Source of the DNA: Limnoperna fortunei
Taxonomy: Eukaryota; Mollusca; Bivalvia; Mytilida; Modiolidae
Reading direction: 5' to 3'
Length of the DNA stretch: 64,000 nucleotides
Assembly (NCBI GenBank): GCA_944474755.1
Contig: OX104125.1
Location: forward strand, 48,015,288-48,079,287
Numbering within the stretch: position 1 is the first letter of the stretch; every line of letters starts with the position of its first letter. This document shows, piece after piece, positions 21,655-32,593 of this stretch. The position numbers and the translations under genes are program-made. A model generated the notes under the pieces. It did not search any database, was not told the origin of the DNA, and saw only the letters and a list, made by a program, of their open reading frames with translations.

Positions 21655-24600
21655 TACCATACATGGTCACATAGATAGTGTCAGTAGTAAGTACCTTACA
21701 GGGAGTCACATGGACAGGGTCAGTAGTAAGTACCTTACAGGGAGTCACATTGACAGGGTCAGTAGTAAGTACCTTACAGAAAGTCACATGGACATGGTCA
21801 GTTGTAAGTACCTTACAGGGAGTCACATGGACAGGGTCAGTTGTAAGTACCTTACAGGGAGTCACATGGACAGGGTCAGTAGTAAATACCTGACAGGGAG
21901 TCATATGGACATGCTCAGTAGTAAGTACTTTAAAAGGGAGTCACATGGACAGGGTCAGTAGTAAGTACCTTACAGGGAGTCACATGGACATGGTCAGTAG
22001 TAAGTACCTTACAGGGAGTAACATGGACAGGGTCAGTAGTAAGTACCTTACAGGGAGTCACATGGACATGGTCAGTAGTAAGTACCTTACAGGGAGTCAC
22101 ATAGACAGGGTCATTAGTAAGTACCTTACAGGGAGTCACATGGACAGGGTCAGTAGTAAGTACCTGACAGGGAGTCACATGGACAGGGTCAGTAGTAAGT
22201 ACCTTACAGGGAGTCACATGGACAGGGTCAGTAGTAAGTACCTTACAGGGAGTCACATGGACAGGGTCAGTAGTAAGCACCTTACAGGGAGTCACATGGA
22301 CAGGGTCAGTAGTAAGTACCTTACAGGGAGTCACATTGACAGGGTCAATAGTAAGTACCTTACAGGGAGTCACATGGACAGGGTCAGTAGTAAGTACCTT
22401 ACAGGGAGTCACATTGACAGGGTCAGTAGTAAGTACCTTACAGGGAGTCACATGGACAGGGTCAGTAGTAAGTACCTTACAGGGTGACACATTGACAGGG
22501 TCAGTAGTAAGTACCTTTCAGGGAGTCACATGGACAGGGTCAGTAGTAAGTACCTTACAGGGAGTCACATGGACAGGGTCAGTAGTAGTACCTTACAGGG
22601 AGGCACATGGACAGGGTCAGTAGTCAGTACCTTACAGGGAGTCACATGGACAGCGTCAGTAGTAAGTACCTTACAGGGTGACACATAGACAGGGTCAGTA
22701 GGAAGTACCTTACAGGGAGGCACATTGACAGGGTCAGTAGTAAGTACCTTACAGGGAGTCACATGGACATGGTCAGTAGTAAGTACCTTACTGGGAGTCA
22801 CATGGACAGGGTCAGTAGTAAGTACGTTACAGGGAGTCACATTGACAGGATCAGTAGTAAGTACCTTACAGGGAGTCACATTGACAGGATCAGTAGTAAG
22901 TACCTTACAGGGAGTCACATTGACAGGATCAGTAGTAAGTACCTTACAGGGAGTCACATTGACAGGGTCAGTAGTAAGTACCTTACAGGGAGTCACATGG
23001 ACAGGGTCAGTAGTAAGTACCTTACAGGGTGACACATAGACAGGGTCAGTAGGAAGTACCTTACAGGGAGGCACATTGACAGGGTCAGTAGTAAGTACCT
23101 TACAGGGAGTCACATGGACATGGTCAGTAGTAAGTACCTTACTGGGAGTCACATGGACAGGGTCAGTAGTAAGTACGTTACAGGGAGTCACATTGACAGG
23201 ATCAGTAGTAAGTACCTTACAGGGAGTCACATTGACAGGATCAGTAGTAAGTACCTTACATGGGAGTCACATTGACAGGATCAGTAGTAAGTACCTTACA
23301 GGGAGTCACATTGACAGGGTCAGTAGTAAGTACCTTACAGGGAGTCACATGGACAGGGTCAGTAGTAAGTACCTTACAGGGTGACACATTGACAGGGTCA
23401 GTAGTAAGTACCTTTCAGGGAGTCACATGGACAGGGTCAGTAGTAAGTACCTTACAGGGAGTCACATGGACAGGGTCAGTAGTAGTACCTTACAGGGAGG
23501 CACATGGACAGGGTCAGTAGTCAGTACCTTACAGGGAGTCACATGGACAGCGTCAGTAGTAAGTACCTTACAGGGTGACACATAGACAGGGTCAGTAGGA
23601 AGTACCTTACAGGGAGGCACATTGACAGGGTCAGTAGTAAGTACCTTACAGGGAGTCACATGGACATGGTCAGTAGTAAGTACCTTACTGGGAGTCACAT
23701 GGACAGGGTCAGTAGTAAGTACGTTACAGGGAGTCACATTGACAGGATCAGTAGTAAGTACCTTACAGGGAGTCACATTGACAGGATCAGTAGTAAGTAC
23801 CTTACAGGGAGTCACATTGACAGGATCAGTAGTAAGTACCTTACAGGGAGTCACATGGACAGGGTCAGTAGTAAGTACCTTACAGGGAGTCACATGGACA
23901 GGGTCAGTAGTTAGTACCTTACAGGGAGTAACATCAACAGGGTCAGTAGTAAGTACCTTACAGGGAATCACATAGACAGGGTCAGTAGTAAGTACCTTAC
24001 AAGGAGTCACATTGACAGGATCAGTAGTAAGTACCTTACAGGGAGTCACATAGACAGGGTCAGTAGTAAGTACCTTACAGGGAGTCACATTGACAGGATC
24101 AGTAGTAAGTACCTTACACAGAGTCACATTGACAGGATCAGTAGTAGGTACCTTACAGGGAGTCACATGGACAGGGTCAGTAGTAAGTACCTTACAGGGA
24201 GTCACATGGACATGGTCAGTAGTAAGTACCTTACAGGAAGTCACATATACAGGGTCAGTAGTAAGTGCCTTACAGGGAGTCACATAGACATGGTCAGTAG
24301 TAAGTACCTTCCAGGGAGTCACATAGACATGGTCAGTAGTAAGTACCTTACAGGAAGTCACATAGACAGGGTCAGTATTAAGTACCTTACAGGGAGTCAC
24401 ATTGACAGGATCAGTAGTAAGTACCTTACAGGGAGTCACATAGACAGGGTCAGTAGTAAGTACCTTACAGGAGTCACATAGACAGAGTCAGTAGTTAGTG
24501 CCTTACAGTGAGTCACATGGACAGGGTCAGTAGTAAGTACCTTACAGGGAGCCACATAGACAGGGTCCGTAGTAAGTATCTTACGGGACGGGGAATCACA

Positions 24601-25025
24601 TTGACAGGGTCAGTAGTAAGTACCTTACAGGCAGTCACATGGACAGGGTTAGTAGTAAGTACCTTACAGGGAGTCACATAGACAGGGGTCAGTAGTAAGT
24701 ACCTTACAGGGAGTCACATGGACAGGGTCAGTAGTAAGTACCTTACAGGGAGTCACATGGACAGGTCAGTAGTAAGTACCTTACAGGGAGTCACATGGAC
24801 AGGGTCAGTAGTAAGTACCTTACAGGGGGTCATATGGACATGGTCAGTAGTAAGTACCTTACAAGGAGTAACATGGACAGGGTCAGTAGTAAGTACCTTA
24901 CAGGGAGTCACATGGACAGCGTCAGTAGTAAGTACATTACCAGGAGTCACATATACAGGGTCCGTAGTAAGTGCCATGCAAGTAGTCACATGGACAGGGT
25001 CAGTAGTAAGTGCCTTGCACATAGA
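21655..25025 (+). repeat. 39-base minisatellite, about 86 units, with embedded splice-like motifs
   Basis: The consensus is built from GGGAGTCACATGGACAGGGT followed by CAGTAGTAAGTACCTTACA. Every unit carries GTAAGTACC, which fits a 5' splice donor, and CCTTACAGG, which fits an acceptor, 10-15 bases apart. Higher-order structure is present: a marked block (TTACAGGGTGACACATAGAC) recurs at 22671, 23022 and 23568, offsets of 351 (9 units) and 897 (23 units) from the first. Because 39 is divisible by three, ORFs up to 325 residues exist on both strands; they are not supported as genes. Confidence 0.95.
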
Positions 25026-25647
25026 CTTATCTGTATACTAACAGAGTCTATGTAACAGTCTATATAGAATGTAACTGCATGCTAATTCTGTTGATCCCAG
25101 TAAGAACATTACTAAAAACATCCTATTTGTTAGTACCCACTGCACCGCTAGGAAAATCTTGTTAATTTTCCTGACACCGGAAGTTTTAAAGATTTTATTA
25201 TTTATTGATATCAATCAAAACTGTATCAACAAATAAGTACTAATTGTTACTGTTCACTCTTTTACTAATGATTAAAGTATCAGTGTTCTCCCCAGAAATT
25301 TTTAGTAGCATCCTGGTATTTTCAGTTTTCACAATTGCATCATTTGCTTTGAAATTATAGCTTCACATTTCTTATGAAATATATTAAGGATGTTTTCAGA
25401 AAGCATTATATTTGAACCAGATAGCATCTCATTGCCAGGATGCTAAAAGGGGAGAACACTGCAGTATTATGTTTACTTTACACAGATTCATCATTTGACC
25501 TATTTAATTAGGCATACAGAATTGGTAATGTTATTTTATCAGTTTTTGTCATAGTTTTAGTCAGAATTATGTTTACTTTGTATAATTTAAAATTAAATTA
25601 TTTTTATGTCAGAATTATAATATTTCATTTATATAAATCCTTTACAG
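25026..25647. other. Intron before the terminal exon
   Basis: AT-rich. A palindrome-like pair, AGTGTTCTCCCC near 25272 and GGGGAGAACACTGC near 25450, bounds about 190 bases and may be a small MITE. The sequence ends ATAAATCCTTTACAG, the B-box exon acceptor. Confidence 0.5.
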
Positions 25648-26518
25648 GTGTCATGTCTGTGACAAGGAACAATCTGTATACTGGTGTCATGACTGTCAGA
25701 GATCAATGTGTCAGGACTGTAACGATCAACACAGGAAATCAACAGATACTAAATATCACATTGTACAACATGTACAGGATATATATTCACTGGTTTATAA
25801 CTTCAAGGTCAATGTAAAAGTGGAGATCATTGGTATAAAGGTGTTACATGATGATGCGTTTGTTATAGCTGATTGGAGTGATAATCAATTAGTAACATGT
25901 GATATAACAGGACAACAACAACATACCATTCCATTACCTGGTGGACCAGACCGTATAGCTGTAGTAGACAACAACACTGTAGCTGTTACATTATATACTA
26001 CTACTACTGTAGTGATAGTAGATGTCAGACAGAGACAAGTTATACATCATATTGATGTAAAGGTGTTGTGTTGGGGTATCATGTACAGAGATAACCTGCT
26101 GTTTGTAGGCTCTCATGATAGAACAATAAAGGTAATGAACATGTCAGGGAAGGTAACACGTACAATTCCAGTGGGTGTAACACCTTTGTATATCTGTGGT
26201 GGTGAGGCAGGACGTATCTACTATACTGGCATTGATAATTTATACTGTATTGATACAGTGGGGAACACTTTGTTTACATTTACTGATCCTAACATGAGTG
26301 GACCAATGGGAATTACAACAGATGATGAAGGACATGTACTTGTTATATATAAATGGTCTAACAATGTACTCAGGATTAGTCCTGATGGTAAACAGAGGCA
26401 GGTTATTATTACACAGAAACCATTATCTATTTGGGGTTCATACATATGTTATAATTCACTGTCTAAATCAGTTGTTATTGGTCGTCATGACAATGTTTAT
26501 GTTTATAAGAAAGTATAA
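25648..26518 (+). CDS. Terminal exon: B-box zinc finger and beta-propeller
   Basis: The acceptor CCTTTACAG precedes 25648; entry is phase 2 and the stop TAA is at 26516-26518. The exon encodes about 289 residues. Residues 1-37 are a B-box: CHVC, then CHDC, then CQDC, NDQH and YHIVQH, giving all eight Zn ligands (six Cys, two His). The rest is a WD/NHL-like six-bladed beta-propeller, with repeats such as DDAFVIADWSDNQLVTCDI, GRIYYTGIDNLYCIDTVG and GHVLVIYKWSNNVLRISPDG. This pair is typical of the TRIM-like protein family that is greatly expanded in bivalves. Unlike usual TRIM proteins, no RING and almost no coiled coil separate B-box and propeller; dimerisation may instead come from COR. It could alternatively be a separate gene, but the phase match with the 41-base exon argues for fusion. 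Confidence 0.85.
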
Positions 26519-26641
26519 ATAATCCACATTACAATATATTCTGATTGACACCAGGACACAGTGCACCAGGAAGTGATCATGTTTACATATGTCTGACTTA
26601 TCTGTTATTGATCACTGGATGTAAACAATGTGTATCAATGC

Positions 26642-26647
26642 ATTAAA
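26642..26647 (+). terminator. Candidate poly(A) signal ATTAAA
   Basis: ATTAAA about 124 bases after the stop codon of the propeller exon is the nearest standard variant of the poly(A) signal. The 3' sequence is AT-rich, so the choice is weak. Confidence 0.35.
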
Positions 26648-26702
26648 TTACAACATGTAAATATTGTGAATATGTAAAGAATTAAATATAATATTCTGTC
26701 TA

Positions 26703-27176
26703 ACATGTATTCTAATATGACGTGCTTCAAAGGCTTTGAGACCACAACTGTGGTAAAAAAATGATTTATATATGAGCAACACGCGCTAGAAGGGGGTGTT
26801 TTAAATGGCTGTTCCAATTACAAAACTGTAACTCCCATCGGAAAGCTATTGCATATGACGTATAAATCTTATAAATAGCGACACGCGCTATAATTACCCG
26901 TTGCAATATATTGTGTGTTACATTGACGGAACAGCCAGTTTATGGCGGAAATGATGTTTTCTATAGGTACGAAAATATTATAAATGTACTTTAATTGTCT
27001 TATTAGAATAGAAATAATTCACGGAGGCTGTGATTTATCATTGCTTTACCACGGGATGACCATTTATGTCGTTATTTTATCCCTCGCTATCGCTCGGGAT
27101 AAAATAATACGACATAAATGGTCACCCCGTGGTAAAACAATGATAAACCACAGCCTCCGTGAATTATTTCTTAATC
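26703..27176 (+). repeat. MITE-like repeat plus long hairpin, copy 2
   Basis: Direct-orientation copy of 618-1046. The palindrome at 27010-27171 has arms of about 74 bases (AGAAATAATTCACGGAGGCT ... AGCCTCCGTGAATTATTTCT) with only a few mismatches and a loop of about 12 bases. It has about 45 bases (around 26927-26970) missing in copy 1. TATTGTGAATATGTAAAGAATTA occurs just before (26659) and after (27421), a local direct duplication around the element. Confidence 0.8.
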
Positions 27177-27774
27177 AAATGAACTCTTAAATAAATGTCC
27201 AATATAGTATGAAATTTGCATGATGACATGTTTTGAATGATTGACATATTGACCTAAATATCTATAATTAGACATCTTATATAAATAGTTACTATTTAAA
27301 GGTTATGTCAATTTCAGTGTACTCTTTAGTAATGAATATAATTACTCAGTTAAATAGGTTTTACATGAACAGGTCTAGTAATGATTGATAATTGTAGGAC
27401 TTCTCCTTGAATGTATTTAATATTGTGAATATGTAAAGAATTAGTGAAAGATAATATTCTGTCTAATAATAACATCATGTAAATAATTTACATATTTTTA
27501 TTAAAATGACAATGTATTATATTCACTGTCTTGGATATTTTACAATAACATCATGTATTTTACTGTCTATGTGTATTAGTGATACCATGTAATAAAAATT
27601 ATTTTGTATTCTTTTGTAATCAATGTGATTACTCTGTTAAATGATTTAGTTTAAATAAAATGTGTACCTGAAATGATTAAAATAATTGGAAACTTATTCA
27701 CAAAGTGGGTTTTTCAGTTATGTTTTTCCAAGGACTAGACTGTGTAAGGTGACACCTGTAACTGTGGGATGATA
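27177..27774. other. AT-rich intergenic sequence
   Basis: Several local duplications of words from the 3' flank of the propeller gene (AATATTCTGTCTAA, ACATCATGTA) are seen. Nothing coding. Confidence 0.5.
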
Positions 27775-30565
27775 TTTCTCACTGTGAGATGTCTCGCTGT
27801 GATGTCATGTGAGATGTGTTGGTGTGATGTCATGTGAGATGTGTCAGAGTGATGTAATATGATGTCATGTGAGATGTGTCTGTGTCATGTCATGTGAGAT
27901 GTGTTGGTGTGATGTCATGTGAGATGTGTCAGTGTGATGTCATGTGAGATGTGTCGGTGTGATGTGTTGTGAGATGTGTTGGTGGTATGTGATGTGAGAT
28001 GTGTTGGTGTGATGTGATGTGAGATGTGTTAATGTGATGAGATGTGTCGGTGTGATGTGATGTGAGATGTGTTGGTGTGATGTAATGTGAGATGTGTTGG
28101 TGTGATGTCATGCGTTGGTGAGATTTCATGTCAGATGTGTCGGTGTGATGTCATGTGAGATGTGTTGGCGTGATGTTATGTGAGATGTGTGTCAGTGTGA
28201 TGTCATGTGAGATTTGTCAGTGTAATGGCATGTGAGACGTGTCAGTGTGATGTGATGTGAAATGTGTTGGTGTGATGTGATGTGTGATGTGATGTGATGT
28301 GAGATGTGTTGGTGATGTGATGTTAGATGTGTCAGTGTGATGTAATGTGAGATGTGTCTTGTGTCATCTGAGATTTGTCATTATGATGTCATGTGAGATG
28401 TGTCTGTGTGATGTCATGTGAGATGTGTCGGTATGATATCATGTGATATGTGTCGCTGTAATGTCATGTGAGATGTGTCACTGTAATGTCATGTGAGATG
28501 TGTCGGAGTGATGTGAGATGTGTTGGTGTGTTGGCATGTGTTGGTGAGATGTCATGTGAGATGAGTCGGTGATGTCATGTGAGATGTGTTGGTGTGATGT
28601 AATGTGAGATGTGTCGGTATGATGTCATGTGAGATGTGTTGGTGTGATGTCATGTGAGATGTGTCGTTGTGTGATGTCATGCGAGATGTATCGGTGTGAT
28701 ATGTGAGATGTGTCGGTGTGATGTCATGTGCGATGTGTCAGTGTGTTGTAATGTGAGATGTATCGGTGTGATATCATGTGAAATGTGTTGGTGCGATGTC
28801 ATGTGAAATGTGTCGGTGTGATATCTAGTGAGATGTGTCGGTTTGATGTCATGTGAAATGTGTAGGTGTGATGTCATGTGGCATTTGTCGGTGTGATGTC
28901 ATGTGAGATTTGTCGGACTTATGCCATGTGACCTGTGTCGATGTGACGTCATTGAGAGAGATGTTGGTGTCATGTGAGATGTGTCATTATGATGTCATGT
29001 GAGATGTGTCAGTGTGATGTCATGTGAGAGGTGTAGGTGTGATGTCATGTATGATGTGTAGGTGCGATGTAATGTGAGATGTGTCGGTGTGATATCTATT
29101 GAGATGTGTCAGTTTGATGTCATGTGAGATGTGTCGGTATGATATCATGTGATATGTGTCGCTGTAATGTCATGTGAGATGTGTCACTGTAATGTCATGT
29201 GAGATGTGTCGGAGTGATGTGAGATGTGTTGGTGTGTTGGCATGTGTTGGTGAGATGTCATGTGAGATGAGTCGGTGATGTCATGTGAGATGTGTTGGTG
29301 TGATGTAATGTGAGATGTGTCAATGATGTAATGTTAGATGTGTGAGTCATGTCATGAGGGATGTGTCAGTATGTCATGTGAGATGTGTCTGTGTGATGTC
29401 ATGTGAGATGTGTCGGTATGATGTCATGTGAGATGTGTTGGTGTGATGTCATGTGAGATGTGTCGTTGTGTGATGTCATGCGAGATGTATCGGTGTGATA
29501 TGTGAGATGTGTCGGTGTGATGTCATGTGCGATGTGTCAGTGTGATGTAATGTGAGATGTATCGGTGTGATATCATGTGAAATGTGTTGGTTCGATGTCA
29601 TGTGAAATGTGTCGGTGTGATATCTAGTGAGATGTGTCGGTTTGATGTCATGTGAAATGTGTAGGTGTGATGTCATGTGAGATGTGCCAGTGTAATGTCA
29701 TGTTAGATGTGTGGGTGTGATGTCATGTGAGATGTGTTGGTGTGATGTTATGTGTTGGTGTGATGTCATGTGTGGGTGTGATGTAATGTGTGATGTGTCA
29801 GTGTGATGTCATGTGAGATGTGTCAGTGTAATGTCATGTGAGATGTGTGGGTGTGATGTCATGTGAGATGTGTAGGTGTGATGTCATGTGAGATGTGTCA
29901 GGAGTGTGATGTCATGTGAGATGTGTCAGTGTGATGTCATGTGAGATGTGTCGATGTGATGTTATGTGAGATGTGTCGGTGTTATGTCATGTGAGATGTC
30001 GGTGTGATGTCATCTGATATGTTGGTTTGATGTCATGTGAGATGTGTAGGTGTGATGTCATGTGAGATGTGTCAGGAGTGTAATGTCATGTGAGATGTGT
30101 ACGTGTGATGTCATGTGAGATGTGTAGGTGTGATGTCATGTGAGATGTGTCAGGAGTGTGATGTCATGTGAGATGTGTCAGTGTGGTGTCATGTGAGATG
30201 TGTCGATGTAATTTCATGTGAGATGTGTCGGCATAATGTCATGTGAGATTGTCAGTAATTCATGTGAGATGTGTCAGGAGTGTGATGTCATGTGAGATGT
30301 GTCCGTGTGTTGTCATGTGAGATGTGTCGATGTTATGTCATGTGAGATGTTACGGCATAATGTCATGTGAGATTGTCAGTGTTATGTCATGTGAGATGTG
30401 TCGGTGTGATGTCATGAATTGCTGTGATATGTGAGATGTGTCTGTGTGATGTTATGTGAGATGTGTCTGTGTTATGTCGTGTGAGCTGTCGGTGTGATGT
30501 CATCTGATGTGTTGGTTTGATGTCATGTGAGATGTGTAGGTGTGATGTCATGTGAGATGTGTCTG
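27775..30565 (+). repeat. 25-base minisatellite, about 110 units
   Basis: The unit is close to GATGTCATGTGAGATGTGTC plus GGTGT, with many indels and variants (TTGGTGT, CAGTGT). Large internal duplications exist: a block with GATATCATGTGATATGTGTC at 28435 recurs at 29141, and 28677-28877 recurs at 29476-29676. The minus-strand 66-residue HIS/THR-rich ORFs are repeat by-products. Degenerate TGTGAGA remnants extend to about 30780. Confidence 0.95.
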
Positions 30566-31084
30566 AGATGACAAGTGGAATGTGCCAGAGTTGAGTGTTT
30601 GTGAGAGATGACGTGTGCCGTTGAGATAGGTGTGATGTAAATTATATCTTTTTAGGTGACTTTTGACTTGGTGAGAGGACATGTGTTAGAATGAAATGTT
30701 TATGTGTCCTATGATATCATGTCACAAGCTTCTATGACATTTGCGAAGTGACATGTGTTTGTGAGAGGTGACTCATCTTCTTAATCTTATCAAAACATCT
30801 GAAACAAGAATGTTATTATTGTAGCATACCAAAATTCTTGTTTAACGTCCTTGTTGCAGGTGATCAGATGCGGGATATAAAACAGTGCAGAGTCTATAGG
30901 ATATCGCAATGAAAACGTTATTGTTTTAAGGAAGAAATAGGTCTTTTCATAAGTTTCTAGGAAAACAAGTGATGTTCCACTCATTATTTTATGCTTGTGC
31001 TGAGCTCCACTCACGCAAAGACATACACATTTATCTTTCATGGAAGATAATCCAGTCTTTCCCAGAAACATATGTAAGAACCTA
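30566..31084. other. Unique sequence between two arrays
   Basis: No gene is recognised. A minus-strand ORF (30790-31563) starts inside the next array and runs into this region; it has no domain features. Confidence 0.45.
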
Positions 31085-31795
31085 TTATTGATTACAATAA
31101 AACTGACCATATCAGCAGGTCTAATACTGATTACCATACAACTGACCACACAAACAGGTTTAATACTGATTACCATACAACTGACCATATTAATAGGTCT
31201 AATACTGATTACCATACACATGACGAAGTCAACAGGTCTCATACTGATTACCATACAACTGACCACATCAACAGGTCTAATACTGATTACCATACAACTG
31301 ACCACATAAACAGGTCTAATACTGATTACCATACAACTGACCACATAAACAGGTCTAATACTGTTTATCATACAAATGACCACATAAACAGGTCTAATAC
31401 TGATTACAATACAACTGACCACATAAACAGGTCTAACACTGATTACCATATAACTGACCACATAAACAGGTCTAACACTGATTACCATATAACTGACCAT
31501 ACAAGAAGGTCTAATACTGATTATCATGCAAGTGACCACACACAGGTCAACTACTGACCACATAAACAGTTCTAATACTGATTACCGTACAGGTCTTACA
31601 CTGATTACCATTCACTGACCATGTAAAGAGGTCTAATACTGATTACCATACAATGACCATATAAAGAGGTCTAATACTGATTACCATACACTGAAAATAA
31701 AAAATAGGTCTAACACCTATTACCATACAACTGATCATATAAACAGGTCTAATACTGATTACCATACAACTGACCACGTAAACAGGTCTAATTCT
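31085..31795 (+). repeat. 39-base minisatellite, about 18 units
   Basis: The unit is AACAGGTCTAATACTGATTA followed by CCATACAACTGACCACATA. GGTCTA occurs at 31352, 31391 and 31430, fixing the period at 39. The right part is degenerate with indels (CACTGACCATGTAAAGA). It is unrelated in sequence to the other two 39-base arrays. Confidence 0.9.
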
Positions 31796-31867
31796 AAGTA
31801 TTAACTTAACTCGAGTCTCTACTAATCATTCAATCTCCATTTCGTAATGACATTAAAAACCAAAACT

Positions 31868-31965
31868 ATATAATTTGCCGACTAGCCCGCCGTATACGAT
31901 AGTTGCCGGCTAGCCCGCCGTATACGATAGTTGCCAACTAGCCCGCCATATACGATGGACGCCGG
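31868..31965 (+). repeat. Three 28-base tandem units
   Basis: The word CTAGCCCGCCGTATACGATA, with GTTGCC between units, occurs three times with one or two substitutions. GC content is far above that of the surroundings. Confidence 0.8.
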
Positions 31966-32324
31966 AATTTTATTGCCTATCTAAATGTAACAAAAATATT
32001 TTGTATATACACAAAGTTTGTGACCTTAAGAAAGTTTCTCCCCTTACCAACGGCCAAGGCACACCCAGCAAAAATACCTTTGATAGACCGTCTCATAGGA
32101 ACAAAGCGAGAACTTGCGTTGACTTTATATGTGTTGAACTTTCTTTACAAAAATATTAACATCAAACATTACACAATGTAAAAATATAATCTCAATATAC
32201 ACAAGAAGTTTGATGTTTACTGCCTGAAAGGCGGCTAGAAAATGAACCAAACTAAAATACCCGCTCAATTTTCCATGTCTACTCGATTACTACGCCAAAT
32301 AAAAATTAGTACCTATGTATTAAT

Positions 32325-32518
32325 AGTGGTACAGTCGGTTAAAATAGTAGCACGGTCTATAAAGGGTCGACAATCCGTTTACCGTGAATATTTAAATGTA
32401 GATAGGGGTTTTCCATGAATTGCACCGGAGATCGTAAAGGTTGAGCTGTTTTATATTATTTAAAAAGTTATTTTTAAGAAATTAGATTTATGTTGAACGT
32501 TTCTCAATTTAAAGAGTA
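32325..32518 (+). repeat. Left arm of a ~200-base inverted repeat pair
   Basis: The arm begins AGTGGTACAGTCGGTTAAAA and ends CTCAATTTAAAGAGTA. It matches the reverse complement of 41215-41429 almost exactly, apart from about 22 extra bases (TGCTATTATTTGACACTTAC region) in the right arm. The outer ends read AGTGGTAC... and ...GTACCACT. The pair could be terminal repeats of a 9.1-kb unit or two inverted copies of one dispersed element. The 6-base outer flanks (ATTAAT and ATTTTT) are not identical. Confidence 0.8.
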
Positions 32519-32593
32519 TATATAATGAAATTCTATCATTTTTTATTTTAATTTCGATAAAACTGATACGGTTTTCCGTACCAGTAATTTAAA

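Noticed and set aside
21635..25055. ORFs up to 325 residues on both strands (TPCKVLTTDPVHV repeats and others)
   Set aside because: By-products of a 39-base repeat in an intron; no start context, splice support or domain.
30790..31563. 257-residue minus-strand ORF
   Set aside because: Most of it is the 39-base array read as SVRPVYVVSCMVI-type repeats; the tail into unique sequence has no domain.
21655..31795. Minisatellites as CRISPR arrays
   Set aside because: There are no unique spacers; whole units repeat, and the context is an animal genome.
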